Shown: piece by piece, positions 48,617 through 58,944 of the stretch
Layout: each line of letters opens with the position of its first letter
Position numbering within the stretch: position 1 is the first letter of the stretch
NCBI RefSeq assembly: GCF_002294985.1
Contig: NZ_NSGE01000002.1
Span: 1 to 64,000 of the forward strand
From: Mesorhizobium sp. WSM3862
GTDB lineage: Bacteria > Pseudomonadota > Alphaproteobacteria > Rhizobiales > Rhizobiaceae
Direction of reading: 5' to 3'
Length of the DNA: 64,000 nucleotides
Position numbers and translations under genes: made by a program
The notes under the pieces: model-generated
The model's input: the letters and a program-made list of their open reading frames with translations, nothing else
Told to the model about the DNA's origin: nothing
Databases searched by the model: none

Positions 48617-49118
48617 GCAAAGGCGTATCGCCTGCCCGTGCGTCGGACAGCATTTGATGGTCTGGAGGATTGGCTTCGAGAGCGCTTCTTTCGCCACGAC
48701 GGGAACGCGGACGTCATTCGCCAGGAGTTGGAGAGCGAGCATGGCATCGTCATCGGGCTGCGCTCGGTAGAACTTCGGTTCGCCAATGGCGGCGCGAGTT
48801 GAAAGCACAGAAGCCGGCGACGGTGCGCTTCGAGACGGCGCCTGGTCGTCAGATGCAGATCGACTTCGGCGACAAGCGGGTATGGATCGGCGGCGAGCGG
48901 GTGCGGATCCATGTGTTTGTCGGGACGGTTCGCTATTCGTGTCGGATGCACATCCGGGCCTCGCCGAGGCAGCGCCACACGGACTGGTTCGAAGGGATGG
49001 AAGGCGCTTTCCTGCGGTTTGGGGGCGTGCCGGCGGAAGTTCTGATCGATAATGCAAAGGCGCTGGTGGAGCATCACGACGCAGTGATGCGCGAGGTGAG
49101 GTTCAACGCCCGGCTGCA
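48617..49118 (+). pseudogene. IS21 IstA middle part, opposite orientation
   Basis: Reads YRLPVRRTAFDGLEDWLRER, RQELESEHGIVIGLRSVE, then WRRELKAQKPATVRFETAPG, RQMQIDFGDKRVW (first catalytic Asp), VLIDNAKALVEHHD and FNARLH. It begins where the minus-strand IstA C-terminal part begins, so the two parts of one gene diverge from 48616/48617. Confidence 0.85.
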
Positions 49119-49404
49119 CGTTGACGCTGCTCGACTGCGGCGTGCGAACGCTGGGCGCGCGATTAGCGCGCCGCATCGTCGCGGAACTTCCACTGGATGT
49201 GGTCAGGAAGGAAAGAAATTCATGGCGAATATTTCGGAAGCCCAGCTCTATTTACATGGACGGGCGGGCGCAGACGATCGAGATCTATGTTGATTGTCGG
49301 CCTGTTCGGCAATTCGCTCGGCGCCAAGGCTTCCGAATACATCACCTCCGGCTTTGCCGCACGGCCAAGCCAGCGTTTTCGGATGCCATCGAACGGCGTG
49401 GGAG
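49119..49404. other. Unidentified stretch between IstA and IS5 pieces
   Basis: Overlapping frames (49121, 49197) were read. One gives IYMDGRAQTIEIYVDC, which looks protein-like, but no family was recognised. Confidence 0.3.
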
Positions 49405-49566
49405 CGGATGGCGCCGCTCATCATAGGTCGGCCTGATCAGAAGGGATCGACGGGCCGCGATAACCGGATGTTCGTCGCGGCGGTGCTATGGATTGTGCGC
49501 TCGGGCTCTCACTGGCGCGATCTTCCCGATGTATTCGGCGATTGGAACAGCGGTAACGCAGAACTG
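49405..49566 (+). pseudogene. IS5-family transposase N-terminal piece
   Basis: Reads WERMAPLIIGRPDQKG, then GRDNRMFVAAVLWIVRSGSH, WRDLPDVFGDWNS, the usual IS5 start. It is interrupted by an IS21 end at about 49570. Confidence 0.8.
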
Positions 49567-49587
49567 ACCCTCTCTTGAGAGGAAGAA

Positions 49588-49793
49588 TCGATGACGAGAG
49601 AGTTTTCATCGCAACCTGCATTGTCTGGAACGGTGCGGGTTGAGGAAATGCGATCGGGGGAAGAAGTTTTGGCCATGGTAGGCCTTCATGAACAAGGCCG
49701 GGGAGCGAAAGAATTGCGCAGGAGTTTGGGTGCGCGCCAACACCGTTCGCCGATATCTTCGTGAAGGTGGCGTGGTTGCGTTCGGGGGGCAAT
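49588..49793 (+). pseudogene. IS21 IstA N-terminal piece inside an IS5 gene
   Basis: Reads VLAMVGLHEQGRGAKELRRS, then after a shift RANTVRRYLREGG, the IstA helix-turn-helix. It is bounded on both sides by IS5 sequence. Confidence 0.75.
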
Positions 49794-50155
49794 TCTCATT
49801 TCGCCCGACACCCTGTGCGGTTCGCCCTTACGGCGGGTCAAAAGGGCGATGCACCGCAAGCGGCTGCCTTGATCGAAGAGCTGCCCGCCGAAGTGGTCAT
49901 GGCTGATACCGCCTATGACGCCGACCATTTACGCCAGCCATCGCTGCCAAGGATGCGATCGCGGTCATACCCAACAACCCATCGCGCTCCCTCAAATATC
50001 CGCTCGACAAGCATCTCTATGCCCAGGGTCATCTCGTCGAATGCTGCTTCTCCAAGCTCAAGCAATTCCGCCGGGTTGCCACCCGCTTCGAGAAAACCGC
50101 ACGCAACTACCACGCCGTCGTTACTCTCGCAGCCGTCGTCCTATGGTTGCGCTAA
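49794..50155 (+). pseudogene. IS5-family transposase C-terminal piece
   Basis: Reads LTAGQKGDAPQAAALIEELP, EVVMADTAYDADHLRQ, then in another frame NPSRSLKYPLDKHLYAQGHL, VECCFSKLKQFRRVATRFEK and a normal stop at 50153-50155. Confidence 0.85.
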
Positions 50156-50700
50156 GTGTCCACACCGCCTAAGCTTCCAACCGAGAAGCCACCGAGGGTC
50201 AAACCCTCGCTGAGCTTCTTGTTAATCTCCCTGAACTGCTTCTCGCCAAGCTGTTTTCTGGCCGTCTGATTGGCTTTGTTAAGGGCGTTGTTGAATTTTG
50301 TTGTGGAGGCTTCGAGGCCCGCGAAGGTTCTACTAATATTAGTGAAAGCTAATACTGATATGACCTTGCTTTGGCGCACGGCAAAGCAAATGGGTCAGCT
50401 TTGCCGGCTAATTTGGTCGAAGCCAATATTGTTAACAGAACGTTACTGGCAGTTTACTAAAAACCAATTTCTGCGTAAAAAAGAGGCAGACGGCTAGTGA
50501 TTCGTCGTCTGCCTCTGTCTTTTGCGTACCCGCGGTTATGTGGCGCCGAGTGGACGAACAAAGACCGCGAGTCCGCTCCCTAGCAGGTCGGCGCTAGCGT
50601 CTTGAGGCTTATTTGGCAAGCCACAGGAGCTACGAAATGGTCAGACATCCTCCCAAGCCCTGCCATTCCCAATTGCTCCGCAAAGCGCTCGAAAGGAGCA
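50156..50700. other. AT-rich region of unknown origin
   Basis: Less GC-rich than its neighbours. A minus-strand frame (50152-50379) encodes 75 residues with a helical, possibly coiled-coil stretch (FNNALNKANQTARKQLGEKQ) and a glycine-rich end. It resembles phage or foreign DNA, but no family was identified. Confidence 0.4.
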
Positions 50701-50706
50701 ATTGCA

Positions 50707-50970
50707 ATGGCAGACGTGCAGGTCACTTGCATCAACAAAGTCGCTCGTGAAAATAAGCACGAGGGTCTCACCCACCTCGGCAACTCCACGGGGAAATGGA
50801 CTAAATCTCAGGTGATCCAATGGATTGAGGCCGGGACCAACACCTTCTATACGTTGGTCGGCGGGACGCGGGCAAACGTCGGTGTGGTCAACGGGCCGAA
50901 TGGTAAGTACCTCCGTACCCATGCTGACGGTACCTACAACGACAATCTGCTGGCGCTGCCTGAGTGCTAG
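50707..50970 (+). CDS. DUF3892-domain protein
   Basis: An 87-residue protein. The pattern VQVTCINKVARENKHEGLTH, LGNSTGKWTKSQVIQWIEAG, NTFYTLVGG and the ending LLALPEC fits DUF3892, a small domain of unknown function often in accessory DNA. The ATG at 50707 has AAAGGAG upstream; an ATG at 50602 is less likely. It is intact and next to the AT-rich block. Confidence 0.8.
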   Translation: MADVQVTCINKVARENKHEGLTHLGNSTGKWTKSQVIQWIEAGTNTFYTLVGGTRANVGVVNGPNGKYLRTHADGTYNDNLLALPEC

Positions 50971-51059
50971 TAATTATTGATAGGCGGCGGGCTACGGCCC
51001 ACCGTTTTGTCATCATCTCCTTTTGAGGGAAGGTGATGGAAAAGAAGATACTGAACGTC

Positions 51060-51819
51060 CCAAAGCCCAGCGATAAAGGCAATGACCTTGCCCCTGTAGT
51101 CATGATGGCGTTGAAGCTCTGGTCGGTTTTGTCGGCTCGCATGGCGATGCGTTTGAATTCCTTGAGTTTACAGAAGAAGTTCTCGATCAGATGACGCCAT
51201 TTGTACATTTCGGCATCGAGCGGAATAGGCTTGGTTCGGCGCGGATGCTGGGAGATGACAATCTTGGCGCCGCGCTGGTTGAGATCGGCAATGATGCTAT
51301 TGCTGTCGAAGGCCTTGTCGGCGATCAGAGCGCCGAAGGAGAGGCCGTCGATGAGCGGTTCGACGCCGATCGTATCGAAACGCTGGCCCGGCAGCAGGAC
51401 AAAGCGCACGAGATTACCGAGGGCTCGGTAAGTGCCAGGATTTTGGTTGTCATGCCTCCCTTGGAGCGGCCGATGGCCTGGCTCTGAGTCCCCCTTTTGC
51501 GCCCTGGCCGTGGCGATGGACCTTGACGATGGGTGGCGTCGACCATGGCGTACTCCATGTCTGGTTCGTCTGAGCAAGCTTCGAAAAGTCGAATGAAAAC
51601 ATCGGCCTTTACCCAGTTGCGATATCGCGTGAAGACGCTGTTCCAGTTGCCGAAGAGAGCCGGAAGATCACGCCAAGGGCTCCCCGTCCGCGTGATCCAC
51701 AGAACTGCCTCAATGAAGCGCCGATTGTCGCCACCGCTTCGCCCAGGGTCCATCGGCTTACCCAGACAATGTGGTTCCATCTTCGCCCACTGGGCGCCCG
51801 TCAGCACAAAGCGTTCCAT
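51060..51819 (-). pseudogene. IS5-family (IS427-like) transposase in two frames
   Basis: From the ATG at 51819: MERFVLTGAQWAKMEPHCLG, NRRFIEAVLWITRTGSPWRD, MVDATHRQGPSPRPGRKRG. Near 51437 one base seems lost, and ALGNLVRFVLLPGQRFDTIG, LIADKAFDSNSIIADL, WRHLIENFFCKLKEFKRIAM continue in the next frame. IS427 elements can use programmed frameshifting, but the switch here is not at the AAAAGGGGG run upstream, so a mutation is more likely. The end is also altered. Confidence 0.8.
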
Positions 51820-51916
51820 CCAAAGCTTGATGGGGTGGACGGCCCCCGACCCAGCGGCATCGCAATGTGCCAAGATGGCGTTGTCAAAGGACCATCAGAG
51901 GGAAGGAACCGTCCGC

Positions 51917-52945
51917 ATGCAAGTTATCACGATTGGATTGGATATCGCCAAGAACGTCTTTCAAGTTCACGGCGTCGATAATGCTGGAAACGCGGTGCTC
52001 CGTCGAAAAGTTCGGCGCGATCAGCTTATCCCGTTGCTTCGCGATATGCAGCCGTGCCTCATCGGCATGGAGGCCTGCGCGACGGCGCACCATTGGGCGC
52101 GGGAGCTGATTGCACTCGGACATGTGGTCAAGTTGATGCCGCAGGCTTGCGTAAAGGCCTACGTCAAGCGCAACAAGAACGATGCGGCCGACGCGGAAGC
52201 GATCTGCGAGGCGGTGACGCGACCGACAATGCGGTTCGTGGCTGTCAAATCGGCGGATGCCCAGAGCATTCTGATGCTTCATCGGGCTCGCCACCTCTTG
52301 GTTCGGCAGCGCACAGCGCAAATCAGCGCGATGCGGGCGCATCTGGCCGAGTATGGCGTCGTCGCACCGAAGGGCCGGGCCCATGTCCGTGGTCTAATCG
52401 AAGCTCTGAACAAGGGCGATGGGCCGCTCCCCGCGATGGCGCGACAGGTTCTTATCCTCCTCGCCCGAACGATCGAGGGGCTTGGCGCGCAAATCCGGAA
52501 GATCGAGATCGAGCTTCTGGCGTGGTATCGCACGAACCAGGTCTGCCGGCGGCTTTCAACCATTCCCGGAATCGGCTTCATCACGGCGACCGCCCTCGCT
52601 GCCACCGTCGTCGACGCAAAGGTCTTCCGCTCCGGTCGTCAATTCGCTGCTTGGCTCGGCCTTGTTCCAAAACAACATTCCTCCGGTGGCAAAGACAGAA
52701 TGGGAGGAATCTCGAAGATGGGAGATCGCTATTTGCGGCATCTCCTCGTCGTCGGCGCCACGGCTGTCATCCGATACACGCGGCGAAAAGCGACGACCGT
52801 CAGCACCTGGGCGAACCAGTTGCTCGAGCGTAAGCCGGCACGGCTGGTCACAGTCGCTGTCGCCAACAAGGTAGCGCGGATCGCCTGGGCGGTGATGGCG
52901 CGTGAGGAAAACTACCGCGCGACGCCGTCAATGGCTCGAGGGTAA
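51917..52945 (+). CDS. IS110-family transposase, apparently intact
   Basis: A 342-residue DEDD transposase: ITIGLDIAKNVFQVHGVDNA, CLIGMEACATAHHWARELIA, KRNKNDAADAEAICEAVTRP, and the C-terminal domain RRLSTIPGIGFITATALAAT, FAAWLGLVPKQHSSGGKDRM, ISKMGDRYLRHLL. The ATG at 51917 follows GGAAGGAAC and is preferred over upstream codons that overlap the IS5 gene. A truncated relative is at 24928. Confidence 0.92.
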   Translation: MQVITIGLDIAKNVFQVHGVDNAGNAVLRRKVRRDQLIPLLRDMQPCLIGMEACATAHHWARELIALGHVVKLMPQACVKAYVKRNKNDAADAEAICEAVTRPTMRFVAVKSADAQSILMLHRARHLLVRQRTAQISAMRAHLAEYGVVAPKGRAHVRGLIEALNKGDGPLPAMARQVLILLARTIEGLGAQIRKIEIELLAWYRTNQVCRRLSTIPGIGFITATALAATVVDAKVFRSGRQFAAWLGLVPKQHSSGGKDRMGGISKMGDRYLRHLLVVGATAVIRYTRRKATTVSTWANQLLERKPARLVTVAVANKVARIAWAVMAREENYRATPSMARG

Positions 52946-53255
52946 CGACGGTCGCGCGAAATGACATCCAGTTTGGGCAGGAGAGAACGACATCAGTGAT
53001 GCCGATCCGGTCAAGCCGGGGATCGGGAGAACCTGAGTGATTCAACGCGCATCGCAGCGCGGCAGCTTGATGAGGGCCCGATCCACCGACACCATCATGG
53101 CCAGCGGCCAGAGGCCGCACAAAAACAGGCCGAACACATGAATGAACCTGACCGCTTCAATATTGCCATTGTCAGAATCTTCTTGCTCAACGGGGGCCGT
53201 CCACACATGAATCACAAACAAGCCAAACAGGGAATCCTGAATATCAACAAGCCTT
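52946..53255. other. IS110 outer end and unassigned sequence
   Basis: About 300 bases between the IS110 stop and the left end of the IS3 element. No gene was recognised. Confidence 0.4.
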
Positions 53256-54479
53256 AATCCGGTTTGAAGTTCTTTCTGGCCCATCGAGAGGACCAGGACA
53301 TGAAGCGCAGCCGCTTTTCTGAAGAGCAGATCATCGGAATTCTGAAGGAGCATGAGGCCGGGGTCTCGGTCGCCGATCTGTGTCGGAAGCACGGCGTCAG
53401 TGATGCTTCGATCTACAACTGGAAGGCCCGCTTCGGCGGGATGGATGTTTCCGAGGCTCGGCGACTTAAGGCGCTGGAGGACGAGAACACGCGGTTGAAG
53501 CGGCTTCTGGCCGACGCCATGCTCGACAATGCCGCGTTGAAGGATCTCGTGGGAAAGAAATGGTGACGCCCGCGGCCAAGCGGAAAGCTGTCGCTCGCCT
53601 GAAGGAAGGCTTCGGGATGAGCGAGCGGCGGGCGTGTAAAGCCATCGGCTGTTGCCGCATGACGGTTCGCTACCAGACCAGCAGGCCAGACGACCGCGAG
53701 CTTCGCGCACGGATGAAGGCGATCGCGCAGGAGCGTCGCCGGTTCGGCTACCGGCGCCTGCTCGTGATGCTGAGGCGGGAGGGCCTGGTCGTGAACCACA
53801 AGAAGCTGTTTCGCCTCTATCGGGAGGAGAAGCTCGCCGTTCGCCGACGTGGCGGCCGCAAGCGGGCGATCGGGACCAGGGCGCCGATGCTTGTGCCGCT
53901 GAGGCCCGACGAGCGCTGGTCGCTCGACTTCGTATCGGACCAGCTCACCAACGGCCGTCGCTTGCGCATCCTGGCCGTCGTCGACGATTGCACGAGAGAG
54001 TGCCTGGCTCTCATCGTTGATACATCTCTCTCGGGCATGCGGGTTGCCCGCGAACTGGACCCGCTCATCACCGAGCGCGGCCGGCCGAGGATGATCGTCA
54101 GCGACAATGGCAGCGTCACCTCGAACGCCATCCTCGCCTGGGCGGATCAGAACCGCGTCGAATGGCATTACATTGCGCCCGGCAAGCAGAACGGCTTCAT
54201 CGAGAGCTTCAATGGCCGACTGCGCGATGAACTTCTCAACGAGACGCTGTTTACCTCGCAGGCTCAGGCGCGCGTAGCCATCGCCCTGTGGCGCGCCGAC
54301 TACAACACCGCGCGGCCGCACTCCCAAATCGCCTGGCAGACACCGGCTGAGTTCGCCGCCACCTTCAATCCGCGACGGTCGCTCGCGCTGCGCTATGCCA
54401 AAGGCTCCACGCCAGCGACCGTCGCTTCACCCGCCAAGCAGGGCACAACCCCCGCCGGAAACGAACTCAAAACTGGATA
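53256..54479 (+). mobile_element. IS3-family element (IS407-like), apparently complete
   Basis: Ends resemble each other as inverted repeats: CCGGTTTGAAGTTCTTTCTG on the left and CCAGTTTTGAGTTCGTTTCC reading in from the right. OrfA and OrfB are open and overlap by 7 bases. Exact end bases and the target duplication were not fixed. Scraps of close relatives are at 2262-2375 and 60033-60222. Confidence 0.8.
53300..53566 (+). CDS. IS3 OrfA
   Basis: An 88-residue DNA-binding protein with HTH ([35 protein letters not shown]) and a leucine-zipper region ([20 protein letters not shown]). The ATG at 53300 is the usual family start; GAGAGGACC is upstream. A fused OrfA-OrfB transposase would form by frameshifting at the overlap. 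Confidence 0.92.
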   Translation: MKRSRFSEEQIIGILKEHEAGVSVADLCRKHGVSDASIYNWKARFGGMDVSEARRLKALEDENTRLKRLLADAMLDNAALKDLVGKKW

Positions 54480-54480
54480 G
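53560..54480 (+). CDS. IS3 OrfB integrase-core transposase
   Basis: A 306-residue protein with the HTH_21 part ([20 protein letters not shown]) and the rve core with catalytic Asp in [11 protein letters not shown], Asp in [11 protein letters not shown] and Glu in [18 protein letters not shown], followed by [20 protein letters not shown]. Complete DDE triad, no frameshift. Confidence 0.93.
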   Translation: MVTPAAKRKAVARLKEGFGMSERRACKAIGCCRMTVRYQTSRPDDRELRARMKAIAQERRRFGYRRLLVMLRREGLVVNHKKLFRLYREEKLAVRRRGGRKRAIGTRAPMLVPLRPDERWSLDFVSDQLTNGRRLRILAVVDDCTRECLALIVDTSLSGMRVARELDPLITERGRPRMIVSDNGSVTSNAILAWADQNRVEWHYIAPGKQNGFIESFNGRLRDELLNETLFTSQAQARVAIALWRADYNTARPHSQIAWQTPAEFAATFNPRRSLALRYAKGSTPATVASPAKQGTTPAGNELKTG

Positions 54481-54679
54481 AAACTGGGGGCAACGTCAAA
54501 GGCTCCGCGTCTTGGCCGGTTGCTCAACCCGCTCCCCACGGCGTAACAGAAACGGTCGAGGCTCTTATCGCCGCTGGATGAATGTTCAGTGGCACGTCAA
54601 GATGGCCGCGAATCTCATCGTCCGTCGGGCTTCGGGGTCTTGCCGGGCGCAGATCACGGTTGTCTTCGACCGAAAGGAA
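54481..54679. other. Short intergenic region
   Basis: About 200 bases between the IS3 end and the stop of the GNAT-like gene. A chance frame crosses it. Confidence 0.4.
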
Positions 54680-55390
54680 TCACGACAGGTCCAACGCCTG
54701 CGCCTTCGCTACTGTGAATTTAATGTTCCGGGACAGTTCGCGTCTCGTCAGCCAAATCAGCCAATCATCCTCCTCAATGCGTCTGTCAGGTAAACTCAAA
54801 ATGGCCCCGTGTGCTTCTCTGTGGAGATAACCATACTGATCGGCAACTCCTTTTTCGATTGACCAAGTATGGACCAGGGCATAAATGAAATCGGGCGACC
54901 ATTTCACCCACGCTAGCCCAAAAGCAATACTCGCAAACGTTCTAGGTAATCCTTGCCCCCTAAAATCCTCTCGCAGCCATATGTCGCCGTGATAAACTAC
55001 CCGCCCAGTTATCTTTTGCGCGGTCGGTGCACGGCAAATACATGAAGAGCCTGAGCCAGCGCGGCTCTTTGGATTGGCGTAGAAGCCTTTCAGTGACTCG
55101 AGGTGTCTGACCAGGTTGGTGGCCATCAAATTGTCCATCCGAAGCGCCTGAACATGCGCTACTTTGCCAGATTGATCTTCTCCGACAATCCAAAACGCAC
55201 GACCAGCGTCAAGCCGCGAACAATCGGGCCGGAAGCTCGGATCCGTTGGCGATTTACCAGCAATGTTTGTAGTAATCTCGGCATAGTCTTCGAAGTTTCC
55301 ACCCATTTTGAATTTTAAGCCAGATTTGCGCGCCCTGGTATCCATCAAATATATGTATCTGGATGTATCCAGAATGGAGGGCTCAATCAT
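54680..55390 (-). CDS. GNAT-like acetyltransferase, putative
   Basis: A 236-residue protein. Residues 130-175 resemble the GNAT core: a strand (ITGRVVYHGDIWL), then the acetyl-CoA loop-like REDFRGQGLPRTFASIAFGL, then PDFIYALVH. The N-terminal half includes FWIVGEDQSGKVAHVQALRM, a possible beta hairpin of the fold. It would transfer an acetyl group to an unknown amine. It looks less GC-rich than the transporter genes, suggesting separate acquisition. The GNAT assignment rests mainly on the one loop. Confidence 0.6.
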   Translation of the reverse strand: MIEPSILDTSRYIYLMDTRARKSGLKFKMGGNFEDYAEITTNIAGKSPTDPSFRPDCSRLDAGRAFWIVGEDQSGKVAHVQALRMDNLMATNLVRHLESLKGFYANPKSRAGSGSSCICRAPTAQKITGRVVYHGDIWLREDFRGQGLPRTFASIAFGLAWVKWSPDFIYALVHTWSIEKGVADQYGYLHREAHGAILSLPDRRIEEDDWLIWLTRRELSRNIKFTVAKAQALDLS

Positions 55391-56212
55391 AATGGGGCCT
55401 CGTTCATAATTATACCGATGGATCCAATCCCAGAGCCAGCCTGTCCTGCATCCGCCACCGTCCCCCGGATATTCCCGGCACAGTGAATCACCGCGAGGTC
55501 GCGGAAGAATCGCGGGTCCATCCGGAGAAACGCGTCAGAAACCAGCTACGCCCTGTAACCAATACGCCTGATAATACATTTCGAGGTTAGAGTCGCCTAC
55601 CTGTACTGGTAGTGATCACCAGATGGAATACATACTATCTTCGCCATGAGAGATAGGAGACGTGCTGACGAGCTTCAGGCGCAACTGCTTGCAGGACTTG
55701 GCTAAAGGGCGCCTGCGTGAGCGCCACGATCGGTAACGACGCGGCTCACGGTTAAGCCGAGGCCCTTGTTAATCGAAGCCGCCGCGCGGATCGAAGCCGC
55801 CCCGCGGTGAGATTTAGAAACAGGACTGGAAGGCTATCACAGAGGATGATCAAGAATTACATCCTGGCCGTTTCTGCCGCTCACCGCGGTTTTTGTGACC
55901 GCAGTCTGATAGACATGCGTGCTGTTGTTCGTGGACGATGCTGTTTCGCCTTGCCGACCAGACGAGATCGCCCCGTTGACTGCGCCGAGAGCAGGAAGGC
56001 ATTGGATCTCGTCTATGGCGAAGTTCGGACCGCGCTCAGCGGACCTTGAGACGGTGATCTTTAAGGATGACGAGCTGCAGAGCGGTTTCCAGAGGGCAAC
56101 TTCGCGTCGCAGTCATTCAGCGCCCCCGGCCCGGGACTCTCTCGCTGTAATCTTCGAACGCGCCGGTAATCGGCATTGCAAATTTTAGAATCGTGGCAAG
56201 CGCGCAGGAGCC
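55391..56212. other. About 820 bases without a supported gene
   Basis: A frame at 55807-56049 and one at 55919-56188 overlap and match nothing. The last 60 bases include the AGGAG site of the M24 gene. A short repeat (GAAGCCGCC) occurs near 55780-55803. Confidence 0.4.
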
Positions 56213-57421
56213 ATGCCCGGCCACTCCGATACGCAGACGAGGGGGCTTCTTGTGTCAGTAGCTAAAGGTCCGCAGGTATTCCCACGATCAGAATATATGC
56301 GCAGGCTCACAGCAGTAAAAGCGAGGATGGCTGAGCGCGACATCGCTGCGCTTGTCATCACTGACAATGCGCATATCACCTACCTAACCGGATCTGTCGC
56401 TCACTCTTATGACACGCGCGGTGTAGTCGTCCTGCCCTCGCGCGAACAGCCGGTCTTCATCCTACGCTGGATGGACGTAGCCGCGGCCGTGCAGGAGACT
56501 TTCTTGGAACGGGACAGCATGATCGGCTACTCGGAAGAGTTGATGGGCGATGCAGGCAAGAACGGCTACGACGCCGTGATTGACTTCCTGTTAGGCCATG
56601 GACTGGGAGAGAGCGGCATTGGTTTCGAGCTGTGCAACTTGACGGTCTGCTCGGCTGAAAAGTTCAAGTCTCGTCTGCCGCAGGCGCGCATCGATGACTT
56701 CTCGAATGTGGTAACCCGCATCCGCACTGTCAAGTCGGATCTCGAGATTGCCGTCATGCGCGAAGCTGCAGCAATTTCAGACGCTGGTGTGCTCAGGGCC
56801 GCGGAGGTTATGCGTCCCGGCATGCGGGAGGCAGATGCCATCGCCGAAATTGTTGGCACGCTCGCCCGCGGAACGAACGGCAAACCCGGAACATGGATCG
56901 CGACACCCTACCTTTGCGCCACGTCCCGAATTGGAAATCCTCATACGACCTGGAGCGAAGACACATTCCGGGAAGGATCACAGGTCAATCTCGAAATCGC
57001 TGGCGTCCGGCATGACTACCACGTTCCGATCTGCCGGACGTATGTCCTCGGCAAACCGTCTGATCGCTTGCTGCGTATTCATGAGGCCCAACTTGCCGGC
57101 CTGGAGGCGGGGCTCAATGTAATCCGCGCCGGCGCCGTCAGCGGCACAGTGGCCGAAGTGATCCACAGCACAACTGAGAAGCACGGGTTCAAGAAGCGGT
57201 CCCGCGCTGGATACTCCATCGGTATCAACTGGATGGAAAAGTCGATTGGCCTCCAGTTGGGCGATACGAGGGTTCTCGAGCCGAACATGACCTTCCACCT
57301 GCATCTCGGTTCTTGGGTTGAGGAAGACTTCGGGTACGTGCTTAGCGAAAGCATTCGCGTAACCGAATCGGGTGTCGAGGTGCTCACAAAGGCGCCGCGG
57401 CAACTTTTCACGTTAGGCTGA
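56213..57421 (+). CDS. M24-family hydrolase, ectoine-hydrolase (DoeA/EutD)-like
   Basis: A 402-residue protein with a creatinase-type N-terminal domain (YMRRLTAVKARMAERDIAAL, TDNAHITYLTGSVAHSYDTR) and a pita-bread C-terminal domain (IRTVKSDLEIAVMREAAAIS, VMRPGMREADAIAEIVGTLA). In metallo-M24 enzymes two Asp ligands lie near VDxG and SDITRT; here those places read NLEIAG and VPICRT, so the usual metal site seems lost, as in creatinase. The final domain has MTFHLHLGSWVEEDFGYVLS. DoeA-type enzymes open the ectoine ring. The ATG at 56213 has AGGAG upstream. It stands alone. Family secure, substrate inferred. Confidence 0.8.
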   Translation: MPGHSDTQTRGLLVSVAKGPQVFPRSEYMRRLTAVKARMAERDIAALVITDNAHITYLTGSVAHSYDTRGVVVLPSREQPVFILRWMDVAAAVQETFLERDSMIGYSEELMGDAGKNGYDAVIDFLLGHGLGESGIGFELCNLTVCSAEKFKSRLPQARIDDFSNVVTRIRTVKSDLEIAVMREAAAISDAGVLRAAEVMRPGMREADAIAEIVGTLARGTNGKPGTWIATPYLCATSRIGNPHTTWSEDTFREGSQVNLEIAGVRHDYHVPICRTYVLGKPSDRLLRIHEAQLAGLEAGLNVIRAGAVSGTVAEVIHSTTEKHGFKKRSRAGYSIGINWMEKSIGLQLGDTRVLEPNMTFHLHLGSWVEEDFGYVLSESIRVTESGVEVLTKAPRQLFTLG

Positions 57422-57584
57422 GTCCGCGGATAAGTTTCTGGCAGATGCTGATAGCGAGCTTGTGTGCGTGCGTATCTTGCCAAACGGGACGGTCAGTCCG
57501 CTAAATCGCAGACAGCAGTTTTTTACTGACCGCAGACAGCTGGATGTGGTCGGCCTTCGTTTTCGGCGCGTCGTCCCGAGTTAG

Positions 57585-58290
<706 letters not shown>

Positions 58291-58544
58291 CTCATGATCA
58301 CGCTTGGCTCCGAAGCGGGGCAGTTGCAGTTGAACGTGACGGAACCGGTGATCGCCTACAACATACTGCACTCGCTTGAGCTTCTGACCTCGCCGCGCTC
58401 TTGACCGACCGCCGCAGCATCTCCTCGAAGATTGCGACCGGCCGGACCCCGGCGCCGCTCGCATTTTAATGGGGACTGTGCCTCCAATAGGCTGACCTCC
58501 GCTGCCCTCCGAGCTACGAGGATAGCATGGGCTGTTTGTACCGC
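58291..58544. other. Unassigned sequence
   Basis: Probably further IS debris. No family pattern was recognised on either strand. Confidence 0.3.
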
Positions 58545-58795
58545 GCGCAGGCGGGCAACGGCCCGTTTTTAGGATGTCGCACTCCGCCTTCAACTTTTGA
58601 CCACTCCTTGCGCAGCCGGTCAATCTCCTGCTCCGGCTTCATCGCCTATGGCCGGGAAACGCATGCTGCGGATCTGCCGATAGCTCGCGCACCCATTTGC
58701 GCAGCACATTCTCGTAGACATCGGGGCGCCCCCATCCTTGATCAATCTCACCGCCTCAAGCTTGAACTCTCGGGCTGAACTTTCTTCTTTGCATC
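58545..58795 (-). pseudogene. IS3-family OrfA remnant
   Basis: Read leftward in mixed frames: FKLEAVRLIKDGG, then ENVLRKWVRELSADPQHAFP, and KLKAECDILK, a typical OrfA. Deletion and frameshifts are present. Confidence 0.65.
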
Positions 58796-58944
58796 CCACT
58801 CTCCAGTTCCGTCAAACACTTACCTCGGGGTCCACGAAACCGGCAGCGGGCCAACCGGTTGGATGGAACGAAAGGTACGAGCCGAGGTCTGCAGCTAACA
58901 TTACCCACGCATATTGGTAGGTATGACGAGGTTGAGAACAAGCT

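Noticed and set aside
51420..51520. Programmed frameshift in the IS5 (IS427-like) transposase
   Set aside because: The slippery AAAAGGGGG run lies well before the point where the protein pattern changes frame, so a one-base loss is more likely.
53413..54327. 304-codon minus-strand frame
   Set aside because: Antisense to IS3 OrfB, whose DDE residues are intact on the plus strand.
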